From Deltaproteobacteria bacterium (GTDB lineage Bacteria > Myxococcota > B64-G9): a stretch of 60,215 nucleotides of DNA. The number at the start of each line of letters is the position of its first letter. Position 1 is the stretch's first letter. The stretch is taken from positions 1-60,215 of the forward strand of contig JAFDKH010000013.1 in assembly GCA_019307065.1 (NCBI GenBank). The letters are read 5' to 3'. Shown here in pieces: positions 1-8,773 of the stretch. The position numbers were made by a program, and so were the translations under genes. The notes below the pieces were generated by a model. That model was not told where the DNA came from. It saw nothing but the letters and a program-made list of their open reading frames with translations, and made no database searches.

Positions 1-842
1 TTACCAACTGATGCCAGTTTCTCTGATCGAATTAGTCCCTGCTGTGCTTGATGTATTTCGCGATTCAGATGCTTGAGTTCATCGATCTGATCTTTCAAGC
101 GCTGTTGGTCTTCCTCTATACGTTGTGCCATGCGTGACAGGGACGACCCCAGTCGGCCCAACTCACTGCCCCGATCGGCCGACAGCAGGAAAGTCAGATC
201 TCCTTCGGAAATGCGATCTGCCGATTGCAGCAGTTTTTCAAGCGGCTTGACTATCAAGCGATTGAGCAACACGCAGCCCAGAAGAACCATGACCACTGCA
301 AGCAGGGCCGAGTAAACCAGCAGGCGGTAAGTTATTCGGGCAGCCGCTTTGTCTGAGGCGTCCAGGGCAAACAAGCCACTCAGTTTCCAGCCTGCCTCTT
401 CGATTGGCACTGTAACTTCCAAAACTCGCTTGGAGCCACGCTCCCAAACCGACCAGTCGTCTTGGGGCCCGCCGCCTGCCGTTCTTGCGCCGAATGCATC
501 CCACATGGCCCGGGCCGCCAACTCAGGATCCGAAGTGATTGCCAGGTCCCCTTGTGGATCAAACACCGACAGCCGCACCAGGGCCGGATAGACTTCTTTC
601 AGTTTTTTTGTCCAGCCGGCGATTGGATTGCATGGTTTTTTTTCAAAGAGTCTCGGGCATAGTCCTATCAGGCGGGTCGACAGGTCAGTTAGGAATTCCC
701 GGCGCAGTCTGGTTTCTTCCATTAGCAGCCCGTGACGAGCCAGGCGCACGGTCGTGTAGACCAGCCCGGCAGCCAAGATACCGATGATCACTATCATATA
801 GATGACGATCAACGGTTTCAGTCCTATTCCGATTCGTCGCAT
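1..842 (-). CDS. Sensor histidine kinase, N-terminal part (cut by window edge)
   Basis: An uninterrupted 280-codon frame runs off the left edge. It has a membrane segment at residues 10-30, an extracytoplasmic sensor region, a second membrane segment at about 172-194, a HAMP-like stretch at about 195-245 and a coiled coil. The last residues seen (S-E-K-L-A-S-V-G) are the usual lead-in to the phospho-accepting His box of HisKA kinases. The kinase core itself lies outside the window, so histidine kinase is inferred from this architecture. The ATG is preceded by AGGA at about 7 bases. It starts 20 bases after pilD and is probably the last seen member of that minus-strand run. Its ligand and partner regulator are unknown. 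Confidence 0.8.
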   Translation of the reverse strand, partial: MRRIGIGLKPLIVIYMIVIIGILAAGLVYTTVRLARHGLLMEETRLRREFLTDLSTRLIGLCPRLFEKKPCNPIAGWTKKLKEVYPALVRLSVFDPQGDLAITSDPELAARAMWDAFGARTAGGGPQDDWSVWERGSKRVLEVTVPIEEAGWKLSGLFALDASDKAAARITYRLLVYSALLAVVMVLLGCVLLNRLIVKPLEKLLQSADRISEGDLTFLLSADRGSELGRLGSSLSRMAQRIEEDQQRLKDQIDELKHLNREIHQAQQGLIRSEKLASVG

Positions 843-862
843 TCTTCGTTCCTATCAACTAT

Positions 863-1774
863 TCAGAACCCGCCTCGCATCCAGGTATAAAACCAGTTCC
901 CAAAAAACAAGTACTCTACTGCACTGATCGCCAGAAAAGGACCAAAAGGAATTGCGGCCATTAAAAATGGTGTTTCTTCATCGTCCTGATCTTCTTCGAC
1001 CGGGGAGTTCTCTTGCTGCTCAACAGAATCTGGCGGCTGGGCCGCTTCAGGTCCCTGGTCTTGCTCCTCCAACTCCCATTCTTCCGGCAAAGGCGGCTTC
1101 AACTTGACTCCGGCGATCAACATGAATACCGCAACCAAGACACCCTGGATGGATGCAAACAACAAAACAAACAGCAGAGACTGCCAACCCAACCAGGCCC
1201 CAAGCAGGGCCAGTAACTTGACATCGCCCATGCCCATGCCTTCACGACGTCGAATCAGAGCATAGCCTTCCGACAAGAGAAACAAAACACCACCACCGAC
1301 CAGGAGTCCAATCAACGAATCTTTCCAGAATCCCGGCCACAGAAAAGAACAACCAAATCCGATCAGAATTCCCGGCAAGCTTATTTCGTTGGGAATGATG
1401 CGTAAGTCCAGATCAATAAATGTCACCGCAATCAAAGCCGCCGTAAACACAAAGTGGACCGCCAATTCTTTTGACAAACCGAAACGCCACCACAACAGCA
1501 AGGCCAGACCCGCGGTCATGGCCTCCACAACGGGATAACGCCAGGAAATTGGCTGCCGGCAATTGCGGCAACGCATTTTCAGAATGAAAAAACTCAGCAC
1601 GGGTATGTTGTCATACCAGCGAATGGTTGTGTTGCAGCCCGGGCAACGGGAGCGCGGCCGAACAATCGACTGTTCGTCATCCGGCAAACGGCAAATCACT
1701 ACATTCAAAAAGCTGCCGATCATAGCTCCCAAGAAACCCAATAGCGTGCCGATAATTGCTGGATGAATTTCCAT
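863..1774 (-). CDS. pilD: Type IV prepilin peptidase / N-methyltransferase PilD
   Basis: This polytopic inner-membrane aspartic protease cleaves the leader of type IV prepilins and methylates the new N-terminal Phe. At 303 residues it has the two zinc-binding CxxC pairs (C44/C47 and C69/C72). The first catalytic Asp region is D-L-D-L-R at 121-125, and the GxGD motif is G-M-G-D with D184. About six to eight hydrophobic segments are visible. An acidic, Glu/Gln-rich insert of about 50 residues lies between the last membrane segments, longer than usual for the family. Its likely substrates are the four pilin-like genes at 11.8-19.1 kb. It starts 8 bases after the GT2 gene. Confidence 0.96.
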   Translation of the reverse strand: MEIHPAIIGTLLGFLGAMIGSFLNVVICRLPDDEQSIVRPRSRCPGCNTTIRWYDNIPVLSFFILKMRCRNCRQPISWRYPVVEAMTAGLALLLWWRFGLSKELAVHFVFTAALIAVTFIDLDLRIIPNEISLPGILIGFGCSFLWPGFWKDSLIGLLVGGGVLFLLSEGYALIRRREGMGMGDVKLLALLGAWLGWQSLLFVLLFASIQGVLVAVFMLIAGVKLKPPLPEEWELEEQDQGPEAAQPPDSVEQQENSPVEEDQDDEETPFLMAAIPFGPFLAISAVEYLFFGNWFYTWMRGGF

Positions 1775-1782
1775 GTTGTCCT

Positions 1783-2469
1783 CTATTGTCCGGCCAGATA
1801 ACCGGTCATCTCCAGGGCACAGCGGGCGACAGCTCGGGGACTGGCCCCCCGGGCTTGTCCCGTCGTTCGCGGCCGGTAGGTCATCGGAAATTGGGTGAGT
1901 ACGAAACCTGCGCTTTCGGCCCGCAAGATAATTTCGGCCGTCACGAATACGCCTCGACTAAATAGCGGCAAGCTTGCAAAAAGCTTACGCTTGAACAACT
2001 GCAAATAGTTGAACTGTTCGATGCTTGTTTGAGTCAAACCGCGCAACAAACCGATATAGGCCATCGAAAGAATTCGCCGCCACAAAGGATTGTCGCGCCG
2101 GTCGGAACGCAAAGCCACCACAAGATCTACTCCCTGGCGAGCCTCGTATAGTCCACAGATCTCATCCGGCTCACAAGCCAGGTCGGCCGGGATCAGCATA
2201 ATCCATTTCGCCCGGGACCAGAATATTCCAGTCGGAATTGCCGCTCCGGGACCGAGATTTCGTGAATGCCGCACCAGTCTGATCTTTGGGTTTTTTTGAG
2301 ACGCTTTTTTCGCAACCTGCCGTGAACAATCACTACTGCCATCGTCAATTATCAATATTTCATACTTCGAAGTACAATCGCCAATCACTTTTTCGAGAAT
2401 CGGCAGATTGAGCCGAAGATTCTGCTCTTCGTTGTATACCGGCATCAATATTGTCAACTCGGGCCGCAT
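1783..2469 (-). CDS. GT2 family glycosyltransferase, no membrane tail
   Basis: A GT-A fold glycosyltransferase of the dolichol-phosphate-mannose-synthase type, about 228 residues. The N-terminal nucleotide-sugar motif (M-P-V-Y-N-E-E) and the I-I-D-D-G-S-S-D motif are clear. The usual D-A-D metal site reads I-P-A-D-L, so the first Asp is replaced by Pro; activity may be altered. There are no C-terminal membrane helices, unlike the GT2 at 10154. I chose ATG 2469, spaced 7 bases from AGGGA, over an in-frame TTG at 2475. It is followed by pilD and preceded by the acyltransferase. It probably transfers a sugar to a lipid carrier; substrate unknown. Confidence 0.85.
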   Translation of the reverse strand: MRPELTILMPVYNEEQNLRLNLPILEKVIGDCTSKYEILIIDDGSSDCSRQVAKKASQKNPKIRLVRHSRNLGPGAAIPTGIFWSRAKWIMLIPADLACEPDEICGLYEARQGVDLVVALRSDRRDNPLWRRILSMAYIGLLRGLTQTSIEQFNYLQLFKRKLFASLPLFSRGVFVTAEIILRAESAGFVLTQFPMTYRPRTTGQARGASPRAVARCALEMTGYLAGQ

Positions 2470-2487
2470 ACTCAATTCCCTGCCCGG

Positions 2488-3003
2488 TTACCCGGAACTA
2501 ATGCTTCTGGCCGGAACTCCGGCAACCACGTCGTTATCAGCCACCCGCCCGGTGACCACGGCCCCGGCACCTACCTGCGCATTGTTGCCTACGTAAGCCC
2601 CGGGCAGTAAAATTGCACCGGCCCCGATGTCGGCCCCATCGGCAATCTTGACCGATTCAGCCACAATTGGTCTGTCAATGATTGGCTTATCCGGATCAGC
2701 GCCTTGATGCATTGAAGTAATTATCTTGACACCCGGTCCGATCCCCACGCGGCGGCCCACAACCACACCGCCGAAACTGTTTATTACGCAACCCGGTCCA
2801 ATCCAGCAAGCGTTACCGATTTCAAGCCACCCGTCCGGGTAGGCCCTGAAAAACGAATCATGCCCCAGATATACATCGCTACCCAAACGCACATAGCCGG
2901 CGCCGAAAATCCTGACCCCGGCTTCGATCACACAGCCCGGCCCACACTCGCCCAAATCGCCGAGACCGACCTGCCCGGTACCCAATGAAGCCAGTTCAAC
3001 CAC
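2488..3003 (-). CDS. Hexapeptide-repeat acyltransferase (sugar O/N-acetyltransferase-like)
   Basis: Repeated hexapeptide turns (I-G-x-G-x-x / V-G-x-x-x-x) run through about 171 residues, with the late G-A-G-A-V-V-T-G and G-V-P-A-R motifs of left-handed beta-helix acetyltransferases. I place the start at GTG 3003. An AGGAGG sits 6 bases upstream, and the GTG overlaps the stop of the SDR gene. A longer open frame upstream only reads through the SDR gene. Likely role: acetylating a nucleotide sugar or glycan in the neighbouring glycosylation pathway. The substrate is unknown. Confidence 0.87.
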   Translation of the reverse strand: MVELASLGTGQVGLGDLGECGPGCVIEAGVRIFGAGYVRLGSDVYLGHDSFFRAYPDGWLEIGNACWIGPGCVINSFGGVVVGRRVGIGPGVKIITSMHQGADPDKPIIDRPIVAESVKIADGADIGAGAILLPGAYVGNNAQVGAGAVVTGRVADNDVVAGVPARSISSG

Positions 3004-3970
3004 AGCTGCCCTCCTGTAAACGACCTGCCTGTACCCGATACCAGTCCAGGCTACGCCGCAAGCCTTCCACCAGGGATATCCCCGGCGAGAAACCAAGCAT
3101 GCGGCGGGCTTTGGAAATATCCGGAACGCGAACATCCACATCCGGCCCGGCTTTGGCTATAACTCTAGCAGGCAGCCGGCTGTTTGTCTGGTCGAGAATC
3201 ATCTCGGCCAATTCTTTGACGCTGACTACGCAATCCGGGTTACCGAGGTTGAAGACTTCACCAACAGCATCCTCACAGACCAGGCTACTCAACAGGCCGT
3301 CGACGAAGTCATCAATATAACACCAGGCCCGCAGCTGACTGCCCCCATTGTGAATTTCCAAAGGCAAGCCGCTCAAAGCCCTTGAAATGAAAATGCGCAC
3401 CGCGCCCTGACCGACCTGGCCCGGCCCGTAAACATTGAAAGGCCTTATTACTGTAACCGGCAAGCCATACTGGCGGTGATATGAAAGCGCTAAGAACTCA
3501 GCGGCCAACTTGCTGACCGCGTAACTGAAACGTCCAGAACTGAACTGTCCCGGAATCAGACTATCAGCCTCACAAACTCGATTTGCCTTTCGACCGTATA
3601 CTTCCGAACTCGAGGCAATCACAATCCGCTCAATCCGATCAATCCGGCAACAAGCAGACAGTATGTTTTCCGTGCCGAAAAGAGTTGTTTGCATCGTCTC
3701 GACCGGGCTTTTTTCAACAGTTTCAACTCCGGCAATTGAAGCCAAATGAATAACGCTTGTGCAATTTTTCAATGCATCACTTACAATCCCTGAATCACGA
3801 ACATCGCCTTCAATAAAAATAATATTTTCATGATTCAACAATTGAGTGTGTTGCAGCGAGTTTCGATGCAGGTTGTCCAGCAAGACGACCTGATTGTCGT
3901 CAGACAAACTCTTGGCCAGCGAGCAGCCGAGAAACCCTGCTCCACCGGTAATCAATATTCGCCCAGACAC
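2996..3970 (-). CDS. NAD-dependent epimerase/dehydratase (extended SDR)
   Basis: The protein has 324 residues with an N-terminal Rossmann motif T-G-G-A-G-F-L-G at about residues 7-14 and the catalytic Y-x-x-x-K (Y-A-V-S-K). A serine-rich active strand (I-A-S-S-S-E-V-Y-G) and the R-P-F-N-V-Y-G-P motif also fit nucleotide-sugar epimerases/decarboxylases such as UDP-glucose 4-epimerase or UDP-glucuronate decarboxylase. Which reaction cannot be decided from sequence. Start is GTG 3970 with GGGAG 7 bases upstream. It sits 30 bases after the first STT3-like gene and overlaps the acyltransferase start. It probably makes a sugar donor for the locus. Confidence 0.9.
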   Translation of the reverse strand: MSGRILITGGAGFLGCSLAKSLSDDNQVVLLDNLHRNSLQHTQLLNHENIIFIEGDVRDSGIVSDALKNCTSVIHLASIAGVETVEKSPVETMQTTLFGTENILSACCRIDRIERIVIASSSEVYGRKANRVCEADSLIPGQFSSGRFSYAVSKLAAEFLALSYHRQYGLPVTVIRPFNVYGPGQVGQGAVRIFISRALSGLPLEIHNGGSQLRAWCYIDDFVDGLLSSLVCEDAVGEVFNLGNPDCVVSVKELAEMILDQTNSRLPARVIAKAGPDVDVRVPDISKARRMLGFSPGISLVEGLRRSLDWYRVQAGRLQEGSCG

Positions 3971-4000
3971 AATGCATCTCCCATGGGGAAAAAATACGTT

Positions 4001-6238
4001 TTAATTAACCGACACCTCACGCCCAGCAATGACATCTTGTTCGGTCACCTCAACCAGGCTGACGCCTGAACCGATTTTTATCCGATAGGCTCCTAGCGTA
4101 CGGACGGCCGAGTTTCGTTTAGCCGTCGAGTAAGGTACGGTAATAGAATAACGCCCATCGGCTCCGGCCACGACCTCGCGACGATAAGTAAACAAACGAC
4201 CAATATTGGTTTTGACGGTCAAGCGCAAGCGAACCAGTTCGCCCGGCCCGGCCTGGCCCACCAGGCGCGCTCCGGCAACAACTTCGAATGTCTTGAATTG
4301 GGGAATTTTCATGTCGAACAGGGAGGTTGCCGACGTTGATTCAAAGTGTAAACGAAAGTGGGCCAGCGGCTTTTGCTTGTTGCCTGAGACATCCATGGTT
4401 GTGCCGTCACTGACCAGCATGCGGGTATGCAGACACTCGGCAAATGGAACCAGCGGCTGAAAATGTCGCGTATAACCACCCGCCTCAACAGTAGTATTGA
4501 TCTTCATGTAGTTCTTGGCCGTGCCGGCCATGGCGGCCATGGCGTTGACTTGGGTAATAATGGGCGCCACAACAACATAGCGAATCCGGTTGTCGGCCAG
4601 TTCCTGATAGGCCGCTTCCTCGTCGATTGCCAGTAAAATTCGAAACCCGACCCGGTTTCCGCGCAGGGCGTCTTTGGTAGCGAAGGAAGAAGCGACAACC
4701 GGCAACCGGGCAGTGAGCAGAACCGGGTGGGTTTCGTTCCAGCTGGTCAAGACACCCCATTGCGGCCGGCCATCGATGACTTTTGGCCGGGGTATCTGCT
4801 CCGAAAGCTTTCGACAATAGCCTAAAAAATCACGCCGGAATTTTACCTGATCAGTTCGAGCCAGAAGGACCAGGCTGGACACCAGAGGAAACAGCGCAAA
4901 AGCCAGGCCAGCAACTAAAAGGGCGCCCCACAGCCTGGCCCGGATCTTTGAAGCGGCGTTTTTGTAAAATGAGACGAATATTCTTAAGCCTTCGGTAAGC
5001 GCCCAGGCAAAAATCAGGGCTACGGCCGGAGCGGAGTATTCGCCAAAACGTTCCTGACCGAGAAGCAATATCAGGCCGAAGGGCCAGAAGACTGCCACCA
5101 ATACCTGACCACTTTTGAACTTTTTGGCTTTGATCAACTGCCACAAATAGATGCCGATCATGAAGGGGGCCAATAAAAACAAATTGGTATACCGGGCGGC
5201 CGAGTGACTAAGCGTAAACATCCCGCCCTGCAGGTACATCTTTGAAGATTCCCTGGCAATCATGTACGACACGTCATCACCGGTCGCAATCTGAACCGCC
5301 TCGAGCAGAGGAGCCAGAGTGCCGGGTACGGCCGCAAACAAGATCGTTATCAACCCGGCCAGTCCAGCCCAGACAAAGATGAAAATCCGGCCGGGGTACA
5401 TAAAAGGAATCACACCCAGGGCTGCCAGACCGAACAGAATCACCGTGAACCAGGAAGGCTGGTAGAGAGTAAACGGGTTGGCCTGAAGATCGGCACTGAG
5501 CAATACTGTCAGCAGCACAAAAACAATCGTCGAACCGAGGCAATACCAGGCGACCCGGCGCAGCTTGGCAATTTCGGGCGACCATCTCATAAATGCCAGG
5601 GTCAACGGGATTGGAAGAAAATACAAAGGCGGGCTGGTTATCCATGAACCAACCGAAACAGCCACCAGCAGGCCGCAAGTTATGCTCCAGGCGATTGACT
5701 TACGTTTTGATGAAGCCTCGCAAGCGGCCAGGAGCGCTAAGTACATCCCCAGAGTGACCGGGGCGACCAGTCCATGATGGTCCACCCGGCCAACGAACGA
5801 AAACCCGATTGCTCCACTCATCAGGGCCAAAAACCCGGCCGCCAGCAGACCGGTGACCGGATCGAATGCGCGCCGGCCAAGGCGATAGACCAGATAGACA
5901 GAAAGGCCACCGAGTAACGGCATCAGAACCGCACCCCAGGTTGCCAGTATTGATGAGCCGCCTCCCAGCAAGCCCGGCAAGGCGACCAGCAGATCAAAAC
6001 CCGGGGGCCAGGGGATATGGGCCCCCTGCGGAAAACTTATGAAGGCATCAAAGGTCGGCAAGGCCGGAAAACTGTTCACCAGCATCTCGGCCCGCCAAAG
6101 ATGATAGTAAGGGTCGGTGCCCGGCAAGACGACCGTGCCGTTCGAAAAGATATATTTCCAGGGGAAGCAGCGCACCAAAACTGCTATTGAAGCCAGCCCG
6201 ACCGCAATCAACTCATAGAGCCATAATTTTTTCTTCAA
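4001..6238 (-). CDS. STT3-like oligosaccharyltransferase-family membrane protein (copy 1)
   Basis: This 745-residue polytopic membrane protein has the architecture of GT66/STT3 (PglB, AglB): many membrane segments followed by a soluble domain. Visible landmarks are D42 in P-G-T-D-P-Y-Y-H-L, G-R-V-D-H-H at 150-155, R-F-G-E-Y at about 397-401, and S-W-N-E-T-H-P at 499-505 where the family normally has W-W-D-Y-G. STT3 enzymes transfer lipid-linked glycans to Asn in the periplasm. The changed motif leaves the acceptor uncertain. The C-terminal 100 residues look like a beta-rich carboxypeptidase-regulatory-like domain. The start is TTG 6238 with no clear ribosome site, so the N-terminus is tentative. 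It is a paralogue of the gene at 6494. Confidence 0.8.
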   Translation of the reverse strand: MKKKLWLYELIAVGLASIAVLVRCFPWKYIFSNGTVVLPGTDPYYHLWRAEMLVNSFPALPTFDAFISFPQGAHIPWPPGFDLLVALPGLLGGGSSILATWGAVLMPLLGGLSVYLVYRLGRRAFDPVTGLLAAGFLALMSGAIGFSFVGRVDHHGLVAPVTLGMYLALLAACEASSKRKSIAWSITCGLLVAVSVGSWITSPPLYFLPIPLTLAFMRWSPEIAKLRRVAWYCLGSTIVFVLLTVLLSADLQANPFTLYQPSWFTVILFGLAALGVIPFMYPGRIFIFVWAGLAGLITILFAAVPGTLAPLLEAVQIATGDDVSYMIARESSKMYLQGGMFTLSHSAARYTNLFLLAPFMIGIYLWQLIKAKKFKSGQVLVAVFWPFGLILLLGQERFGEYSAPAVALIFAWALTEGLRIFVSFYKNAASKIRARLWGALLVAGLAFALFPLVSSLVLLARTDQVKFRRDFLGYCRKLSEQIPRPKVIDGRPQWGVLTSWNETHPVLLTARLPVVASSFATKDALRGNRVGFRILLAIDEEAAYQELADNRIRYVVVAPIITQVNAMAAMAGTAKNYMKINTTVEAGGYTRHFQPLVPFAECLHTRMLVSDGTTMDVSGNKQKPLAHFRLHFESTSATSLFDMKIPQFKTFEVVAGARLVGQAGPGELVRLRLTVKTNIGRLFTYRREVVAGADGRYSITVPYSTAKRNSAVRTLGAYRIKIGSGVSLVEVTEQDVIAGREVSVN

Positions 6239-6382
6239 TGTAAGTAAAACCCCAATAATTGCAATATCGAACCCTACAGTTGCATAAAATCTGACTTGAT
6301 AGATAGTTATTCTTTCTTAGCCTTAGCTTAGCCTCATTCAACGAAACAGCTCTTTCACTAAAATTGACTTCCTAAAAACAAT

Positions 6383-6456
6383 GTCATGCCGGTATGTTTT
6401 AAGCCGGCACCCAGTCTTCGCTATATGGATCCCGGCTTAAAGCACGCCGGGATGAC
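6383..6456. repeat. REP-like imperfect palindrome
   Basis: GTCATGCCGG near 6383 pairs with CCGGGATGAC ending at 6456, and TTTAAGCCGG pairs with CCCGGCTTAAA, giving an extended hairpin with a short loop. It sits in the 255-base gap between the two STT3-like genes. The form resembles dispersed extragenic palindromes that flank GTCAT/ATGAC arms. It may act as a transcript stabiliser or attenuator between the paralogues. Only one copy was noticed in this window. Confidence 0.6.
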
Positions 6457-6493
6457 GAATTTTTATGCAACATTAAAAGGGTGAATTAAATGG

Positions 6494-8773
6494 TCACTGT
6501 ACTAATACAGTGCGCCCCATACGAACATCTTCGTCGCTGACTCCAACATGGTAAACCCGGTCAGCAACCCGGATCCTATAGGGACCCACCGTGCGGGTTG
6601 GCGAATCCCAAGGTTCGGTCGGATAGGGTACGATAAACTCGAAGTGCCCGTCCGATTTCGCCTCGGTTCGTCTTGCGTAGGTGAACTTTCGACCGGTATT
6701 GGTCAATACGGACAATCTCAGCCGTATCAATTCACCGGCCGGCGCCTTGCCTGCCAGACGCCCGCCCTTGACAACTTCGAAGGCCTTGATCAGCGGTATG
6801 CGCAGGCCATAAAGACCGATTGTCGAAGAAGACTCGAGATACAGGCGAAAATGAGCCAGGGCCTTGTGCTCTTGTTCGCCAACCTTCATGATTGTCCCGT
6901 CACTGATCAGCATTCGGGTGTGCAGACATTCTTCAAAAGCAGGCAACTGTCGATAGTGCCGGGCGTAACCTTCCCCGTGCACGCTGGTCTCAACTTGCAT
7001 CAGCGGCTGCGGCATCTCGGCCATCACCGACATGGCCGTCACTTGTGAAAAAATCTGCGTCACGACCACGAAACGTATCCGTTTCTCAGCAAGTTCGCGA
7101 TAGGCCGTTTCCTCGTCGTCGGTGAGCAAGAGCCGAAACCCCGCCCGATTGCCGCGCAACGCCTCCAGGGTGCCGAAGGAACTGGTCATGACCGGACGTC
7201 CGGCAGAGTACAAGAGCGGATGGGTTTCGTTCCAGCTTGTCAGAATCCCGTATGACGGTCGACCGTTGTGATCCATAACCGGGGGAGTGTTTACGGCCAA
7301 CTCTTCACCAAATTCCATCAGGACACGCTGGTAGACGACCAAGTCGGTTCGGGCCGAATACACAAGGCTGGTCACCAGGGGCACCAGGGCAGCCAGAACA
7401 GCCGTACCCAATAGTACTCCCCAGATAACCGCGCGGGCCCTGGCTGTGGCCATGCGAAAGAACGACCAATACATACGCGCGCCGGCGACCAGCGACCAGG
7501 CAAACAGAATTGCCACGGCCGGAGCGGCGTATTCCCCGAAACGCTCCTGAAACAAAAGCAAGATCAGACCGAAAGGAAAAAAAACAGCCAGCAGCACCCG
7601 GCCCGGATGCTTGTGGCGCACTCGTACCTGGCACCAAAGGAAAACCAGCACGAGCACGGGCGCCAACAAGAACAAATTGGTGTACAGGGCTGCCGTGTGG
7701 CCCAGGCTGAATAATTGATCCTCGAAGAATATCCTGGATGACTCCCTGGCAATAAGGTAGGAGGGATCCCTTCCTGTGGCTACGCCGATTGCCTCATGCA
7801 ATAGTGACCGAAACTCGGGCACAATCGCCGCCAGAAGAACAATCAGCCCGATCATCAAAGCCCAGATCGACAAGCAGATCCGGCGCGAATAGAAAAACGC
7901 AATGACAAATACGGCCGCAAATCCATAAAAGCTCAGAGTGAACAACGAAGGCTGGTAGAGCGTGAACAATCGGGACTCAAGATCGGGCAGCAGCAGCACT
8001 GTTGCCGACACCAACATGAAGCTCGAACCCAGACAATACCAGGCAACCCGGCGAACATTCAGATCGTTGGAAGTCCACCCCAGAATAAACAAAACAACAG
8101 GAATCGGCAAAAAGTACAAAGGCGGACTAATGATCCAGGAACCCACCGAAAAAGCAGTCAACAACCCGCACAGCAGACTCCATTTGACTGCGCCGCTTTT
8201 GGTCCGCGATCGTAAGGCGGCCAGCAAAGCCAGGTACATTCCCAGCACAACCGGGGCAACCAGGCCGTGGTGATCCACCCGGCCGACGAACGAGAAACTC
8301 ACCGCTCCATACATCAAAGCCATGAACCCGGCCGCGACCAAACCGGTGGCCGGATCGAACACGCGCCTGGCCAGACGATAAGTAAGGTAGACCGAAAGCC
8401 CGCCGAGTAAGGGCATCAGTATAGCACCCCATCCGGCCAGGACGCCTTTACCGCCACCGAGCAAACCCGGCAAGGCAACCAGCAGATCAAATCCCGGGGG
8501 CCAGGGGATATGGGCGCCGGAGGGAAAACTGATGAATGGATCGAAAGTCAAGAAAACGGGGAAACTATCGACCAGCATCCCGGCCCGCCTGAGGTGGTAG
8601 TACGGGTCCATCCCCGGCAAGACCACCCTGCCGGTCGAGAAGATATAGCGCCAGGGAATGCATCGAACCGCCACACCTCCCAGGGCAATGGCCAGTGCAG
8701 CCAGTTCCCATCTCCAGCGATGAAACCGGGAGGCAGCCGGGCAGGGCTCGAGCTTTTTAATGACACTTCCCAC
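6494..8773 (-). CDS. STT3-like oligosaccharyltransferase-family membrane protein (copy 2)
   Basis: A 759-residue paralogue of the protein at 4001, collinear along its whole length. It shows M-D-P-Y-Y-H-L in the first loop, G-R-V-D-H-H, R-F-G-E-Y and S-W-N-E-T-H-P in place of W-W-D-Y-G, and a similar beta-rich tail. I place the start at GTG 8773. It overlaps the TAG of the methyltransferase gene and has GGAGAAAG just upstream. The longer open frame starts inside the methyltransferase. The tight coupling to two methyltransferases and a GT2 indicates a single glycan pathway. Whether both copies are active, or act on different acceptors, cannot be told. Confidence 0.82.
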   Translation of the reverse strand: MGSVIKKLEPCPAASRFHRWRWELAALAIALGGVAVRCIPWRYIFSTGRVVLPGMDPYYHLRRAGMLVDSFPVFLTFDPFISFPSGAHIPWPPGFDLLVALPGLLGGGKGVLAGWGAILMPLLGGLSVYLTYRLARRVFDPATGLVAAGFMALMYGAVSFSFVGRVDHHGLVAPVVLGMYLALLAALRSRTKSGAVKWSLLCGLLTAFSVGSWIISPPLYFLPIPVVLFILGWTSNDLNVRRVAWYCLGSSFMLVSATVLLLPDLESRLFTLYQPSLFTLSFYGFAAVFVIAFFYSRRICLSIWALMIGLIVLLAAIVPEFRSLLHEAIGVATGRDPSYLIARESSRIFFEDQLFSLGHTAALYTNLFLLAPVLVLVFLWCQVRVRHKHPGRVLLAVFFPFGLILLLFQERFGEYAAPAVAILFAWSLVAGARMYWSFFRMATARARAVIWGVLLGTAVLAALVPLVTSLVYSARTDLVVYQRVLMEFGEELAVNTPPVMDHNGRPSYGILTSWNETHPLLYSAGRPVMTSSFGTLEALRGNRAGFRLLLTDDEETAYRELAEKRIRFVVVTQIFSQVTAMSVMAEMPQPLMQVETSVHGEGYARHYRQLPAFEECLHTRMLISDGTIMKVGEQEHKALAHFRLYLESSSTIGLYGLRIPLIKAFEVVKGGRLAGKAPAGELIRLRLSVLTNTGRKFTYARRTEAKSDGHFEFIVPYPTEPWDSPTRTVGPYRIRVADRVYHVGVSDEDVRMGRTVLVQ

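Noticed and set aside
2488..3141. Longer form of the acyltransferase
   Set aside because: The extra 46 codons lie inside the SDR gene; GTG 3003 has an ideal ribosome site.
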